This document shows positions 51,547 through 61,700 of a stretch of 64,000 nt of DNA, one piece after another. This DNA is from Flavobacterium sp. KJJ. GTDB lineage: Bacteria > Bacteroidota > Bacteroidia > Flavobacteriales > Flavobacteriaceae. Below the pieces are notes generated by a model. That model had not been told where the DNA came from and made no database searches. It saw only the letters and a list, made by a program, of their open reading frames with translations. Made by a program: the position numbers and the translations under genes. Within the stretch, counting starts at the first letter, position 1. The number at the start of each line of letters is the position of its first letter. The stretch is taken from contig NZ_JARP01000008.1 in the NCBI RefSeq assembly GCF_000708595.2, positions 59,105 to 123,104 on the forward strand, in the 5' to 3' direction.

Positions 51547-52962
51547 TTACCAATTAAATAAATATAGAGGAGGGAGAATCAGCAGCATAGACGCTATTAA
51601 AAACACCAACATTCTAGGCAGCATCCATTTAAACCACTTACTGTAGGGTATCTTAGCCAAAGAAAGTGCTCCCATGGTAACTCCGCTTGTTGGAATGATA
51701 AGATTAGTAAAGCCGTCACCCAATTGAAAAGTAAGTACTGCCATTTGTCTGCTTATTTCTGATGCATCACAGATTGGAATAATAATAGGCATCGTTAAAG
51801 ATGCTTGTCCTGATCCTGAAGGAATAAAAAAGTTTAAAAACGATTGGAAAAAAAAGATGCATTCAGCAGATATAGCCTTTGGTGTATCCTGCGTTATTGA
51901 TACAATCGAATTGAGTATAGTATCAATAATTTTGCCTTCCTGTGCAATAATTAAAAGTCCTTTAGCCAGTCCAATTACCAAAGCTGCAGTCATCATATCT
52001 TTAGCTCCGGAGACAAAAGCATCTATAGCTGTTGACATAGACATCCTATAAATAATGGAAACAAAAATGGCTAAGGCCAAAAATAAAGCCGCAATTTCAT
52101 TTATGTACCAGTCATAATTACTCACCCCATAAATTAATATGATAATTGAAGCAAAAAGCGCATATAAAATTATTTTCCTTCCGCTGTCCAATTTAAAATC
52201 TGACACCTCAATATTGCTATTCTCTTTTTCTTCACTAATACCAAATAATAAACTTTTCTGGGGATTTTTTTCAATCTTTACTGCATAATGCGTAATTACA
52301 GCGCAAGCACAAGCTGTTAAGACAAACCATACAAAAATCCTGTATTCCATGCCGCTAAAAATTGGAATTTGGGCAATACCTTGTGCAATACCAATAGTAA
52401 ATGGGTTACTAAAGGCGCCTCCAAATCCAACACCAGTTCCCACAATTGGAATAGCTGCACCTACAATTGCATCATACCCCATCGCTTTTGCCATGGGTAC
52501 CGTAATTAAGATAAAGATTAAAATCTCTTCGCTCATTCCAAAAGTAGCGCCGGCAAAAGAAAATAATATAATTAAAAAAGGAATAATGAAAATTTTATGT
52601 TTTGGCTTTTTTTGACTAAACTCAATTACGTTAAAAAGTCCTGCATTTATAGCACCGGTCATATTTATAATAGAAAAAGCGCCTCCAACCAAAAAGACAA
52701 AAGCAATAATTTGTGATGCCGAAATAAAACCTTTAATAGGAGCTTCTAAAAAAGCTTTAAGCCCTTGAGGGGATACCTCAACATGTTTGTACGAACCTGC
52801 AATAATCTTCTCAGAATTGCTTGCATGTGACCTATCAAACTCTCCTGCAGGAATAACCCAGGTTAAACCAATAAAAAGAATAGTTATCACAAAAATGATA
52901 GTGATTGTATCTGGGAATTTTTGGATTAATTTCATTTTTTTTATTTTTATTTTTTTCTTCAA
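51547..52962 (-). CDS. YfcC/DcuC-family inner-membrane carrier
   Basis: A 471-aa polytopic protein with about 12 helices, of the C4-dicarboxylate carrier-like (DcuC/YfcC, PF03606) family: FPDTITIIFVITILFIGLTWVIPAGEF, then GSGQASLTMPIIIPICD and TNLIIPTSGVTMGALSLAKIPYSKW. Family members move dicarboxylates, amino acids or dipeptides. In this operon it probably imports beta-Asp-Arg or its products; this is inferred from neighbours only. Confidence 0.85.
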   Translation of the reverse strand: MKKKIKIKKMKLIQKFPDTITIIFVITILFIGLTWVIPAGEFDRSHASNSEKIIAGSYKHVEVSPQGLKAFLEAPIKGFISASQIIAFVFLVGGAFSIINMTGAINAGLFNVIEFSQKKPKHKIFIIPFLIILFSFAGATFGMSEEILIFILITVPMAKAMGYDAIVGAAIPIVGTGVGFGGAFSNPFTIGIAQGIAQIPIFSGMEYRIFVWFVLTACACAVITHYAVKIEKNPQKSLLFGISEEKENSNIEVSDFKLDSGRKIILYALFASIIILIYGVSNYDWYINEIAALFLALAIFVSIIYRMSMSTAIDAFVSGAKDMMTAALVIGLAKGLLIIAQEGKIIDTILNSIVSITQDTPKAISAECIFFFQSFLNFFIPSGSGQASLTMPIIIPICDASEISRQMAVLTFQLGDGFTNLIIPTSGVTMGALSLAKIPYSKWFKWMLPRMLVFLIASMLLILPPLYLFNW

Positions 52963-53104
52963 AGAATAACTTCTATGATACTATCATCCTCTCTGTTGAA
53001 TTATGTTTATCCTTAAACTTTTCTATGTTTATATTTTATCCTGCAATAATCTCACAATATAAAACAACTTATAATAACTGCCCCACAACACCTGAAAAGT
53101 CAGA

Positions 53105-54055
53105 TCAAAGCTCCTCATCATCCCAGATAAATACCTTTTTTTCCTTCTTTTTTTCACTTATAAAACCGCGATACATTCCTTGAGAATTATATGAAAAATT
53201 AATATTTCCATTCTTATCAATTGCTATAAGTCCTCCTTCTCCTCCTAGCTTTGTTAAATGGCCTTTGATGGTTATTTCAGTTGCTTTCTTGAGAGACATT
53301 TTCCCAAATTCCATTAAATTTGAAACCATTGAAGAGACTGTGGCCCTGATAAAATATTCTCCAACACCTGTACACGATACGCCACAAGTCTTATTATTGG
53401 CATAAGTCCCAGCTCCGATAATTGCAGAGTCACCAATACGTCCATCCAATTTATTGGTCATACCTCCAGTTGAAGTTGCAGCAGCTATATTGCCATTTCT
53501 ATCAATAGCAACAGCGCCAACAGTGCCCATCTTTAAATTAGTGTGATCAAGAAAACTTGCTGTTTCAGAAATTTTTTTCGCCTCCAGAAATTGTTCTTTT
53601 CTAAAATCAGTGTCAAAGTAATCGTTTTCCACTAATTCATGATTAGTCTGTTCTGCCAAATTATCAGCAGCTTTACCAGAAATCATTATAAGGTCTTTAT
53701 TTTCTAATAAGCTTTTGGCAAATAAAACAGGGTTTTTAATTTTCATACTGTTTGCTACTGCTCCTGCCTCTAAAGTAGCACCATCCATTATTGATGCTTC
53801 CAGCAAATGTTTGCCTTCCCGGGAATAAACTGCTCCCTTTCCCGCATTAAAATGAATACTATTCTCTAGAACTACTACAGCAGCTGTAACGGCATCAACG
53901 GCATTGCCACCTTCTGCTAAAACTGCTTCTCCGGCATTAAGAGCAAGAATTAAGTCAGCTTTTATTTTTATTTTATCTGTCTGTGATAGATTTTCGGGAG
54001 TTATTACACCCGCACCTCCATGTATACAAAGTGCAAATGGCATTTTATTTGTCAT
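53105..54055 (-). CDS. Isoaspartyl peptidase/L-asparaginase (Ntn hydrolase)
   Basis: A 316-aa plant-type asparaginase/isoaspartyl peptidase with the self-processing nucleophile Thr178 (HTNLKMGTVGAVA). It also has the N-terminal IHGGAG segment and GEYFIRATVSS plus GGEGGLIAID motifs. It would autocleave before Thr178. There is no signal peptide, so it is cytoplasmic. It hydrolyzes beta-aspartyl dipeptides such as beta-Asp-Arg, the product of cyanophycinase, to Asp and Arg. It follows SusD, separated by a terminator-like hairpin. Confidence 0.92.
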   Translation of the reverse strand: MTNKMPFALCIHGGAGVITPENLSQTDKIKIKADLILALNAGEAVLAEGGNAVDAVTAAVVVLENSIHFNAGKGAVYSREGKHLLEASIMDGATLEAGAVANSMKIKNPVLFAKSLLENKDLIMISGKAADNLAEQTNHELVENDYFDTDFRKEQFLEAKKISETASFLDHTNLKMGTVGAVAIDRNGNIAAATSTGGMTNKLDGRIGDSAIIGAGTYANNKTCGVSCTGVGEYFIRATVSSMVSNLMEFGKMSLKKATEITIKGHLTKLGGEGGLIAIDKNGNINFSYNSQGMYRGFISEKKKEKKVFIWDDEEL

Positions 54056-54082
54056 TTCTTTTTTCTTTTTTTTTTGAATTTA

Positions 54083-54136
54083 AAAAAGACTGCTAAGCGA
54101 AATACCATTTTTCATTGATGAATTCCGCATTAGCAG
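54083..54136 (-). terminator. Terminator/attenuator hairpin after susD (cyanophycin locus)
   Basis: CTGCTAAGCG (54090-54099) pairs with CGCATTAGCAG (54126-54136), leaving one unpaired A. On the minus strand it is followed by TTTTTT. It begins 17 nt behind the SusD stop and lies before the isoaspartyl peptidase gene, as in the first SusCD locus. Confidence 0.7.
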
Positions 54137-54152
54137 CTTTCTCTGGGGATTT

Positions 54153-55502
54153 TTAATATCCTGGATTTTGTTCTAGTTTTCCATGTGCAATCGTAATTTC
54201 ATTTTGTGGGATCGGATAGGTTGTTCTAAAAGCAGGAATATTTAAAATTGTGGATGCCTTTCCTAATCTAACTATAGTAAACCACTGATGTCCTTCAAAG
54301 CCTAATTCCCTTTTATTTTCTTCAATCAGAACATTAATAAAAGCATCCAGATTTGGAATTTCCGCCAAAGTGTAAGGTTTAGCAGGCAGCGCTCTTTGAC
54401 GCACAACATTTAAATCAGCCAAAGCTAAAGTTAAATTTTGTGGGTTTTTCTTTGCCAGTGCCTCCGCACGGATTAAATAGATTTCTGAAAGTTTGAGGAT
54501 AATTGCATTTCCATCTATCTCGCTGTCACGGGTTCCATATTTATCACAAAAAACTTCTTTTCCTGAATCATAATATTTATAACTTCTTGGATCGTTATCA
54601 GCGTCCATTGCTTTGAAGAAATTATTGTAGTTGGCAGAAACCTCTGGAGGCGAAACTGATAAATATTCGGTTAAACTATTGCCGTCAATACCTAAAAACT
54701 GTAACTCCAGTATAGCTTCAGACGAACCTTCAACATCATAAATATCATTAAATTTTGTATTTAATTTATAAGCACTATTGCTGATCACTTTACTGGCGTA
54801 CAATATAGCGTTATCATAATCACCTTGATATAAATAAACCCTTGCAAGTAAAGCCTCGGCTGCTGCTTTTGTAATAAAAAATCTAGCACTGTCATATTTC
54901 AAAATTCCGATAGCTTCTTTTAAATCTGAGATTATCTGCTGATAAGATTCTGCAACAGTAGACCTAGAAATTTCGGCTGCCGCTTTTGCATCCAAATATT
55001 TAGTTGAAACAGGAACACCATATTTTGAGTTTAGATCTGTAAATTGTCCAAATTGACGCAGCGCATCAAAATGCCCTAATGCCCTGCAGAAAAGTGCAGT
55101 TCCTTTAGAATTATCATCTTGTAACTGAAGCTCTTCCATCTTTAATAAAATTAAATTACTGGCATTAACAAGCGAATATACATTTACCCAATTGCTTTGA
55201 ATATAAGCGTTTGATGGAGGAACAATAGCATTGTCCAATTGTGCAAAACGCTCCTGAAAGCCTGTCGCATCAGCATTACCTCCTGTTAAGTCCTGAGCCA
55301 ATATAAATTCACCACCATAGTAAGTGCCGCTTTGCATCACATCATATAATCCGACAGCTGCTGCCTTTAATGAAATATTATCAGTTATCGCTGTTGAGGC
55401 CGGAATTTCATCATCTAATTTAGTGTCTAATACATCGTCACATCCTAAAACTGTAAAGGCAAGCAGCATAGACAAGAATATATATATCTTTTTAGTTTTC
55501 AT
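54153..55502 (-). CDS. susD: SusD/RagB family lipoprotein (cyanophycin locus)
   Basis: A 449-aa lipoprotein (lipobox TVLGC, Cys21) with SusD features. The N-terminal part reads ISLKAAAVGLYDVMQSGTYYG, TPR-like helices include ALFCRALGHFDALRQFG, and the C-terminal end reads ENKRELGFEGHQWFTIVRLG ... YPIPQNEITIAHGKLEQNPGY. It is shorter than the alpha-glucan SusD. It likely captures the polymer or its oligomers at the surface for SusC. It lies 11 nt behind susC. The symbol denotes the family only. Confidence 0.94.
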   Translation of the reverse strand: MKTKKIYIFLSMLLAFTVLGCDDVLDTKLDDEIPASTAITDNISLKAAAVGLYDVMQSGTYYGGEFILAQDLTGGNADATGFQERFAQLDNAIVPPSNAYIQSNWVNVYSLVNASNLILLKMEELQLQDDNSKGTALFCRALGHFDALRQFGQFTDLNSKYGVPVSTKYLDAKAAAEISRSTVAESYQQIISDLKEAIGILKYDSARFFITKAAAEALLARVYLYQGDYDNAILYASKVISNSAYKLNTKFNDIYDVEGSSEAILELQFLGIDGNSLTEYLSVSPPEVSANYNNFFKAMDADNDPRSYKYYDSGKEVFCDKYGTRDSEIDGNAIILKLSEIYLIRAEALAKKNPQNLTLALADLNVVRQRALPAKPYTLAEIPNLDAFINVLIEENKRELGFEGHQWFTIVRLGKASTILNIPAFRTTYPIPQNEITIAHGKLEQNPGY

Positions 55503-55513
55503 AATTTTAAATT

Positions 55514-58513
55514 TTAAAATGTTGTACTCAATCCCAATGTAAAGGTGCGCGCCTGACCTAAAGTTCCAAAATCTTCTCCTTGCATGCTGTTTAAATCTTG
55601 CTGACTTGAGGTATTTGTAGAAACCTCCGGGTCAAAACCTAAATAATCTGTTATGGTAAATAAATTTTGAGCTTGTATGTAAAGAGAAAGATTAGTCAAT
55701 CCAATTTTATGAATGACATTAGAAGGAAGTTTATAAGCAAGACTTAACGTTTTCAATCTTATGTAATCACCGTCTTCCAAAAACTGCGTGCTGAAACGCT
55801 GCATTTGCCCATCTTTTGTTGATGGTCTTGGTACGTCGGTAATTTGCCCAGGCGTTCTCCAATAATTATCATATACTCTTTCGCTTATATTAGAATAAGG
55901 GATGCCGCTTTTTGTATAACCATAATTATCATAAACATGTCGGCTTTGATTGAATATTTTATTTCCTCCAGAGAATACAAAGTTTGCTGTTAAGGTAAAT
56001 CCTTTGTATGTAAAATTATTGCTCCATCCGCCAAAATAAGTTGGTAATGCGCCGCCAACAATTTGCCTGTCAGAGAAATCAATAATTCCGTCCTTATTCA
56101 CGTCATCAAATTTTGCGTCTCCAGTTTGAGGATCTACACCCAAAAATTTAATTAAATATAAAGTACTAACCTCCTGTCCTTCCTTAAGAATATGATTTCT
56201 TCCTACTTCTTCTCCATCGTTGATTAATTTTTTAATTTTGTTGTCAAGCAGCGTAAAATTTATTCCTGTATTCCATTTAAAATTTCCATCAAAGACAGCT
56301 GCATTAATTCCAAATTCGAATCCTTTATTTTCTATAGCTCCAACATTTTGATAAACGGAGTTAAAGCCTGTAAGTCCCGAAACCTTAGCCTGCAATAAAA
56401 GATCATCTGTTTGTTTGTTGAAATAATCTGCAGTAAAATTGATTCGGTTTTTAAACAATCCAAAATCTAAACCAATATCGAGCTGTTTTGTTTTTTCCCA
56501 GCCCAGATCCGGATTTTCTAATCGATTAGGCGCTATTCCCGGAACTCCGTTATAATTAGCATTCAAAGTATAAGTTCCTCTCCAGTTTGAACCAATTTCC
56601 TGATTCCCTGTCAGTCCGTAACTGGCTCTGATTTTAAAATCAGAGATACTTTCAATTTTAAAGAACTTCTCTTTATTGACTCTCCATGCTAATGATCCTG
56701 AAGGGAAATAACCGTATTGATTATTTTCTCCAAAGCGGGAAGAACCATCAGCTCTCACCGTAAATGATGCTATATATTTATCATCATAAACATAATTTGC
56801 TCTCCCGAAAAAAGACTGCAATCCGTATTGATTTCTACCAGACGTACTCGCAATAATTGTACTTGCTGCCGAAATACTGGATGTTGTATTGGTAGCATAT
56901 CCTACACCAGATTGATCTGAAAAACGAGTTTCATTTTCTTGTATTGTCCATCCTAAAATAGCTCCGAAATTATGCTTTTCGCCAAACTGTTTATTGTAGT
57001 TTAAAGTGTTTTCCAAAAGCCAGTTGGTTTCTTCATACGTCGCAAAAATACCTTCACCTGTTTTAGATTTATTTGTGCCAGACGGAACGTAAGAATCCTC
57101 AACTAAATTGGAATATTCTAATGAAAAAGCGGACTTAAATTTTAAATCTGGAATAATTTTCCATTCCACATATGCTGTTCCCTGTACACGTGTCGATTGA
57201 GAGTTGTTTTTATATTCTTTGGCAATTTGAACAGGATTCTCAAGAGGCCACCAAGTATTGTATTTGAATGGGTTGGTGTAATTCCCTTTATCATCATAAA
57301 TTGGTTCTGTAGGATCCCATCCCTGCGCATTAATTACAACTCCATATTCATCGTTTTCTCCAATTGTTCGCTGATGATTACTTCGAGTTATAAAAAAAGT
57401 ATTTCCTATTTTGAATTTTTCATTAATATTATGATCCAGATTCATACGGGCACTTAATCTCTTAAAGCCTTGCCCCAATTGAATTCCTTCCTGATTATAA
57501 TAATTTCCGCTTAAGTAATAACTTGTTTTTTCACTTCCGCCTTTAACACTAAGATCTAAATTTTGCGTTACACCTACTCTGAAAATTTCATCATAGATAT
57601 TGGTGTTGATTCCTTTTGAAGTATCAATCCAATCAAAATAATCAGAACCTAGTCCGTCAAATTCTGCAGCGGTATTAAAAAATTTTTTAAACTTTTCGCT
57701 ATTAACCATTTTTGGATATTTTGAAATTTGAGCAAAAGAAGTATAGTAGTTAACATCGACAATACTTGCACCAGTTTTACCCCTTTTTGTGGTAATTAAG
57801 ATTACACCATTCGCACCTCTTGATCCATATATAGCTGCAGCTGCAGCATCCTTTAAAATTGTAAAAGATTCAATGTCATTTGGGCTCAAATCCGCTAAAG
57901 GATTAACAGGCTGTATATTAGCATTCAAGGCTGAATTATTTCGAGATACTATTGGAATTCCGTCTACTATGTATAAAGGCTGGCTGCTGGCCGAAATCGA
58001 AGATACACCACGGATATTAACACTCACAGCACTTCCCGGTGTAGCCGACGATGAACTAATATTCACCCCTGGAGTCTGTCCCTGCAGACTATTTTCAAAA
58101 CTTGAGGAGGTTCCCTGAGGGAGGTCTTTTGTTTTTATAGATTGTACACTCGAACTTACATCCTTTTTAGATTGCGTTCCATAACCAATAATCAACACTT
58201 CATCAAGACTTTGACCTTGGCCTGATGTCATAAAAATGGTGTAATTGGATTTTCCGTCTATCGTCACTTTTTGAGTCTGATATCCTATATAAGACAGCTC
58301 TATTGATGTGCAGTTTTCAGGTGCCTGAAGTTGAAATTTTCCATCAAAATCTGTAATTGCACTTGCTTTTGAATTAGGCGCAATAACATTGACACCTGCC
58401 ATGGGTATATTGGATTGTTTGTCTATAACAGTTCCTTTTATCGTTTTTTGAGCGTATGTTGAAATGCATGACAACAACACAATAATTAGTTTTATTTTAT
58501 TGTTTAGTTTCAT
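55514..58513 (-). CDS. susC: SusC/RagA family TonB-linked outer-membrane transporter (cyanophycin locus)
   Basis: A 999-aa receptor with a signal peptide (MKLNNKIKLIIVLLSCISTYA). A CarboxypepD_reg-like domain follows (TIKGTVIDKQSNIPMAGVNV), then the plug (IIGYGTQSKKDVSSSVQSI ... AAAAIYGSRGANGVILITTKRG) and a C-terminal barrel ending ARTFTLGLSTTF. It should import small peptides or oligomers released by the exported cyanophycinase. That substrate comes from context, not from the receptor itself. Upstream lies a two-unit leader region (58621-58822). Confidence 0.93.
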   Translation of the reverse strand: MKLNNKIKLIIVLLSCISTYAQKTIKGTVIDKQSNIPMAGVNVIAPNSKASAITDFDGKFQLQAPENCTSIELSYIGYQTQKVTIDGKSNYTIFMTSGQGQSLDEVLIIGYGTQSKKDVSSSVQSIKTKDLPQGTSSSFENSLQGQTPGVNISSSSATPGSAVSVNIRGVSSISASSQPLYIVDGIPIVSRNNSALNANIQPVNPLADLSPNDIESFTILKDAAAAAIYGSRGANGVILITTKRGKTGASIVDVNYYTSFAQISKYPKMVNSEKFKKFFNTAAEFDGLGSDYFDWIDTSKGINTNIYDEIFRVGVTQNLDLSVKGGSEKTSYYLSGNYYNQEGIQLGQGFKRLSARMNLDHNINEKFKIGNTFFITRSNHQRTIGENDEYGVVINAQGWDPTEPIYDDKGNYTNPFKYNTWWPLENPVQIAKEYKNNSQSTRVQGTAYVEWKIIPDLKFKSAFSLEYSNLVEDSYVPSGTNKSKTGEGIFATYEETNWLLENTLNYNKQFGEKHNFGAILGWTIQENETRFSDQSGVGYATNTTSSISAASTIIASTSGRNQYGLQSFFGRANYVYDDKYIASFTVRADGSSRFGENNQYGYFPSGSLAWRVNKEKFFKIESISDFKIRASYGLTGNQEIGSNWRGTYTLNANYNGVPGIAPNRLENPDLGWEKTKQLDIGLDFGLFKNRINFTADYFNKQTDDLLLQAKVSGLTGFNSVYQNVGAIENKGFEFGINAAVFDGNFKWNTGINFTLLDNKIKKLINDGEEVGRNHILKEGQEVSTLYLIKFLGVDPQTGDAKFDDVNKDGIIDFSDRQIVGGALPTYFGGWSNNFTYKGFTLTANFVFSGGNKIFNQSRHVYDNYGYTKSGIPYSNISERVYDNYWRTPGQITDVPRPSTKDGQMQRFSTQFLEDGDYIRLKTLSLAYKLPSNVIHKIGLTNLSLYIQAQNLFTITDYLGFDPEVSTNTSSQQDLNSMQGEDFGTLGQARTFTLGLSTTF

Positions 58514-58620
58514 TTTCTTGGTTTAAAATTTAATAAAATTGACAATAGGAATACCTTAACTATTCACGAAAATGAAGCGTTTTGGCATAAAAATCTGTAA
58601 ACGAAGAAGGGAAACTTTAA

Positions 58621-58886
58621 CAATTGAATATTGGCTGCAAACCTTTTAAATAAAATGACTTGCAATCAATACAGCGGTTTGATAAATTGGTAAAATTCAT
58701 TTGGTTTGGTTTAGAAAATAAAAATACAATAATGATATAAACACTCAAGAATGGTGTATAAATATCAATTTTATTCAGCAATTAAAGATAGGCTGAAGTC
58801 CTCTTAAAGTAAGAGATTTTGTTTTCGTGATTGTATTTGCTTTTCCTGAAATCAAAAGAGACTGATTTTATTTGATGTTAAAAGTA
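58621..58886 (-). promoter_or_regulatory. Leader region of susC with two copies of a short structured unit
   Basis: Two related units, at 58621-58672 and 58776-58822, share the pattern CAATTnAAnATnGGCTGnA. Each is followed by a small hairpin (CTCTTAAAGTAAGAG in the second) and GATTT. A related region lies upstream of the cyanophycinase gene at 61432-61729, in the same order and with similar spacing. On the minus strand a TACTTTTA box (58879-58886) lies upstream of both units, so they would be in the 5' RNA leader. The rest of the 632-nt gap up to 59145 is AT-rich and unassigned. Confidence 0.65.
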
Positions 58887-59145
58887 TAAAAAAAAATGAA
58901 TTAAAAAATAAAAACCACACTTTTAATTAAATTTTATTTATTCTTTTAGTTTTTATAGTGATTTTTCTTTATAATTTTAAGATTCCTGTCAAATAAAACA
59001 AAAAGAATTTCTAAAAATCTAATATTGGGAAACCTATTCATTTGAAAAATAGTTTCCCAATATCAAGATAAATAATTCTAAAAAAGAAGTATGAAAATTC
59101 ATTGCTTTGTCATTATCAGCGGAATGCTTTAAAAAAACAAAAAAA

Positions 59146-61191
59146 TTAATTTGATATTATAAATTTAGAACGTTTTACGACTTGGTCGCCCTTTCTGATA
59201 GAAAGTAAGTATTGACCCGCTTTTAGATCCGAAACATTCACATCTAAGCTGTTTTCACCAGGATTCCCCTTAACGTTAATTGTTTTTAAAAGCGAAGCAT
59301 TAAGATCATAAATAGAAACTTGAATATCTTCTTTTTCTGCCACTGCAAAATCAATTTTAAGGATATCTACAGTCGGATTTGGGTAAATTACTATCGGACT
59401 ATTCGTTACTTCTATATTTTTAATTTCCTTAAATTTTGCGGTTCCGCCTGAAACATTCAATGTATAATCTTCTGTTTCGCCATAAGTATAAGTACCGCAA
59501 GAAGATGTAATTGAATTATAACTTACTATGATCCGCATTCTTATGTTTCCATTTACTGCTGATGCTGGTATTGTGATTTGAGGTGTTAAAGTGGAGCTGC
59601 TAAAAATAGAATATACCTCTTCTCCCGAATCGGTAAATGCACCATTATTATTTAAATCAATAAATACTTTCCAGTATAATTTTCTCGTTGCACTAAATCC
59701 AGGCGTCAATGTTAAAGTGGTCGCAGTTCCTTTAGTGATTCCAGCTACTTGTGAAGAAAAATCAGCATAACCTCCATTTGAATTACTTAAATTACTAATA
59801 CTGCCAATTGCTACTTTTTTAATCCATTCTCTACTGGCATCACTTCCGGCGGAAGAACAATAGGTCACTGTACCGCCCCCTCCAGATGTTGTGGTGAAGT
59901 TTATCGTTGCAGCTAGAGAAGAACCGCTTGTGCAATTGCCATAAACTTCAACATTATAAACAGTATTAGCATTTAAACTTGTTAAATTAACCGAAGTTGC
60001 TGTTGTAGCGCTAAGTGTTGTCCAAGTTGACGAACTATTTGCCTTATATTTAACAGTATAATTTGTTGCAGTACCAGTCCAGTTAAGAATTGCATAATTA
60101 GTTGTTATATTTCCTACAGTTAAATTTGCAGGTGTAGGACAGCCTGATGGTGCGGTACCTAATGTTTCTGTTAAAGTCCCATTAACTACTTTAATCACGC
60201 CATAACTTGCTTTAGATCCTGAAACTGTTGTCCAATCGTTTAAATTTAGTGTAGTCGACCCTGTACTATCCCCTTCAATTTTGATGATCTTTACTCCTTT
60301 TCCGCTATTGTTCCAAGTTAAAGCAGAGCCTGAAGTCACAGTTTCTGGTAACGAACTGGTATCAAATTGATAGAAATAAGCATAGTTTGAGGTTGCAGGA
60401 GCAAAAACCTTAGCAATGCCATTCTGATCAATACAGACTGCGGTTTTTTCATAAACTCCAATTCCTTTAGCATTCAATCCCGCACCTAAATCTTTCCACA
60501 TTCTGGCAATAAAAGCGGTTTGTCTACCTCTGCGATCCGGATTATTATAATGTGTATCAGTAATTACATTTGCCAGTATTGGATTGTTTAGAAAATCATT
60601 TGCTCCAATGGTCATATCTGAATTATATGGATTGGCCAAGGCTTGAGCTGATGTAACACTTGCATTTGCAGCACTATAATAATATTTACCTTGAATAGCG
60701 CATCCAGCGCTGGTTCCTCCAACAGGTACTTTCTTTGTGTTTATTAGATAATTTATAGCATCCTCTACCGGAGTATCTTTCCAATAAGATACATAAGTGG
60801 CTTGATCTCCACCTGCAATAAATAAAGCTTCAGCATTTCTGATTTTTGTGGCAATTTCTGCAATACTGGCCTTTGCTCTAGTATCTATTAAAATTGTTTC
60901 TACAGAATTTACTGTTCCCAATCCATAGATATAATCATTGTAAGCTCCTGTACCTGCAGATCTAATGACAACAAAATCCCCGCCACCTGATTTTTGTATC
61001 ATCCATTTTATTGCATCATCATTATCTGTTCCGCCTCCCATTAAACATGTACCGCCTGTAGTTGTGGTGTTAACATCCGAAGTACTTCCTGTTATCCAGC
61101 TTGTATATGTTTGTGAGTATGCAAAATTTATTGTGAATAGAAATAATACTATATTCAAATAATTCTTCTTGATATTGTAAATATTTTTCAT
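59146..61191 (-). CDS. T9SS-exported multidomain cyanophycinase
   Basis: A 681-aa protein. It has a signal peptide (to about 26), then a cyanophycinase domain to about residue 335 with nucleophile Ser161 in GGTSAGC and His214 in DTHYNNPDRRGR. A fibronectin-III domain lies at about 351-435, a GEVED domain at about 445-582 and a C-terminal T9SS sorting domain at about 600-681 (IYPNPTVDILKIDF ... LKAGQYLLSIRKGDQVVKRSKF). It would be secreted by type IX secretion and digest extracellular cyanophycin. It is about 630 nt upstream of susC and is related to the lipoprotein cyanophycinase in this window. Confidence 0.9.
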   Translation of the reverse strand: MKNIYNIKKNYLNIVLFLFTINFAYSQTYTSWITGSTSDVNTTTTGGTCLMGGGTDNDDAIKWMIQKSGGGDFVVIRSAGTGAYNDYIYGLGTVNSVETILIDTRAKASIAEIATKIRNAEALFIAGGDQATYVSYWKDTPVEDAINYLINTKKVPVGGTSAGCAIQGKYYYSAANASVTSAQALANPYNSDMTIGANDFLNNPILANVITDTHYNNPDRRGRQTAFIARMWKDLGAGLNAKGIGVYEKTAVCIDQNGIAKVFAPATSNYAYFYQFDTSSLPETVTSGSALTWNNSGKGVKIIKIEGDSTGSTTLNLNDWTTVSGSKASYGVIKVVNGTLTETLGTAPSGCPTPANLTVGNITTNYAILNWTGTATNYTVKYKANSSSTWTTLSATTATSVNLTSLNANTVYNVEVYGNCTSGSSLAATINFTTTSGGGGTVTYCSSAGSDASREWIKKVAIGSISNLSNSNGGYADFSSQVAGITKGTATTLTLTPGFSATRKLYWKVFIDLNNNGAFTDSGEEVYSIFSSSTLTPQITIPASAVNGNIRMRIIVSYNSITSSCGTYTYGETEDYTLNVSGGTAKFKEIKNIEVTNSPIVIYPNPTVDILKIDFAVAEKEDIQVSIYDLNASLLKTINVKGNPGENSLDVNVSDLKAGQYLLSIRKGDQVVKRSKFIISN

Positions 61192-61431
61192 AATATGTTT
61201 TTTTGTTTAATGTTAAATTTAAAAAGTAACAATAGTCCTAAATCGCAAACTATACTGTTGCAACATGCCTAAAACATATTACAAAAATGTTCACAGAATT
61301 ATAAATGCTATTGAAAATTATATTTCAATCTTATAAAATTTAATAAAATGGAATATTAGTTTTCAATACAATTTCCAAAGTAGAAAGTAGAAATTAATAT
61401 ATTGAAAGCTTAAGTATGAAGAAAGCTATTT

Positions 61432-61645
61432 TCAACAATTGAATATTGGCTGCAATCCTTTTAAATAAAGTGATTTGCAATCAATACAAACGAGTGCTAA
61501 GTTATTATAGTTCATTTTTTGTAGTTGAGAAAATTAAAAATAAAATAACTAAATTGTAAACGAGAAGCTTTTAAAAGCAAAGTTCCGTAACAATTTTCTT
61601 CAACAATTAAAAATAGGCTGAAGACCTCTTAAAGTAAGAGATTTA
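61432..61645 (-). promoter_or_regulatory. Leader region of the cyanophycinase gene with two structured units
   Basis: Units at about 61432-61488 and 61600-61645 match those upstream of susC in word content and in the roughly 160-nt spacing. Each has the GGCTG core and the small hairpin (CTCTTAAAGTAAGAG in the second). On the minus strand they lie between the putative promoter (61701-61729) and the start codon, so they would be in the RNA leader of about 500 nt. A GCTTTTAAAAGC palindrome (61567-61578) between them could be an operator. Confidence 0.68.
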
Positions 61646-61700
61646 GTTTTTAAAATTTTATTTATTTTCCTAGAAATCAAAGCAGTAGATTTTATTTTAT

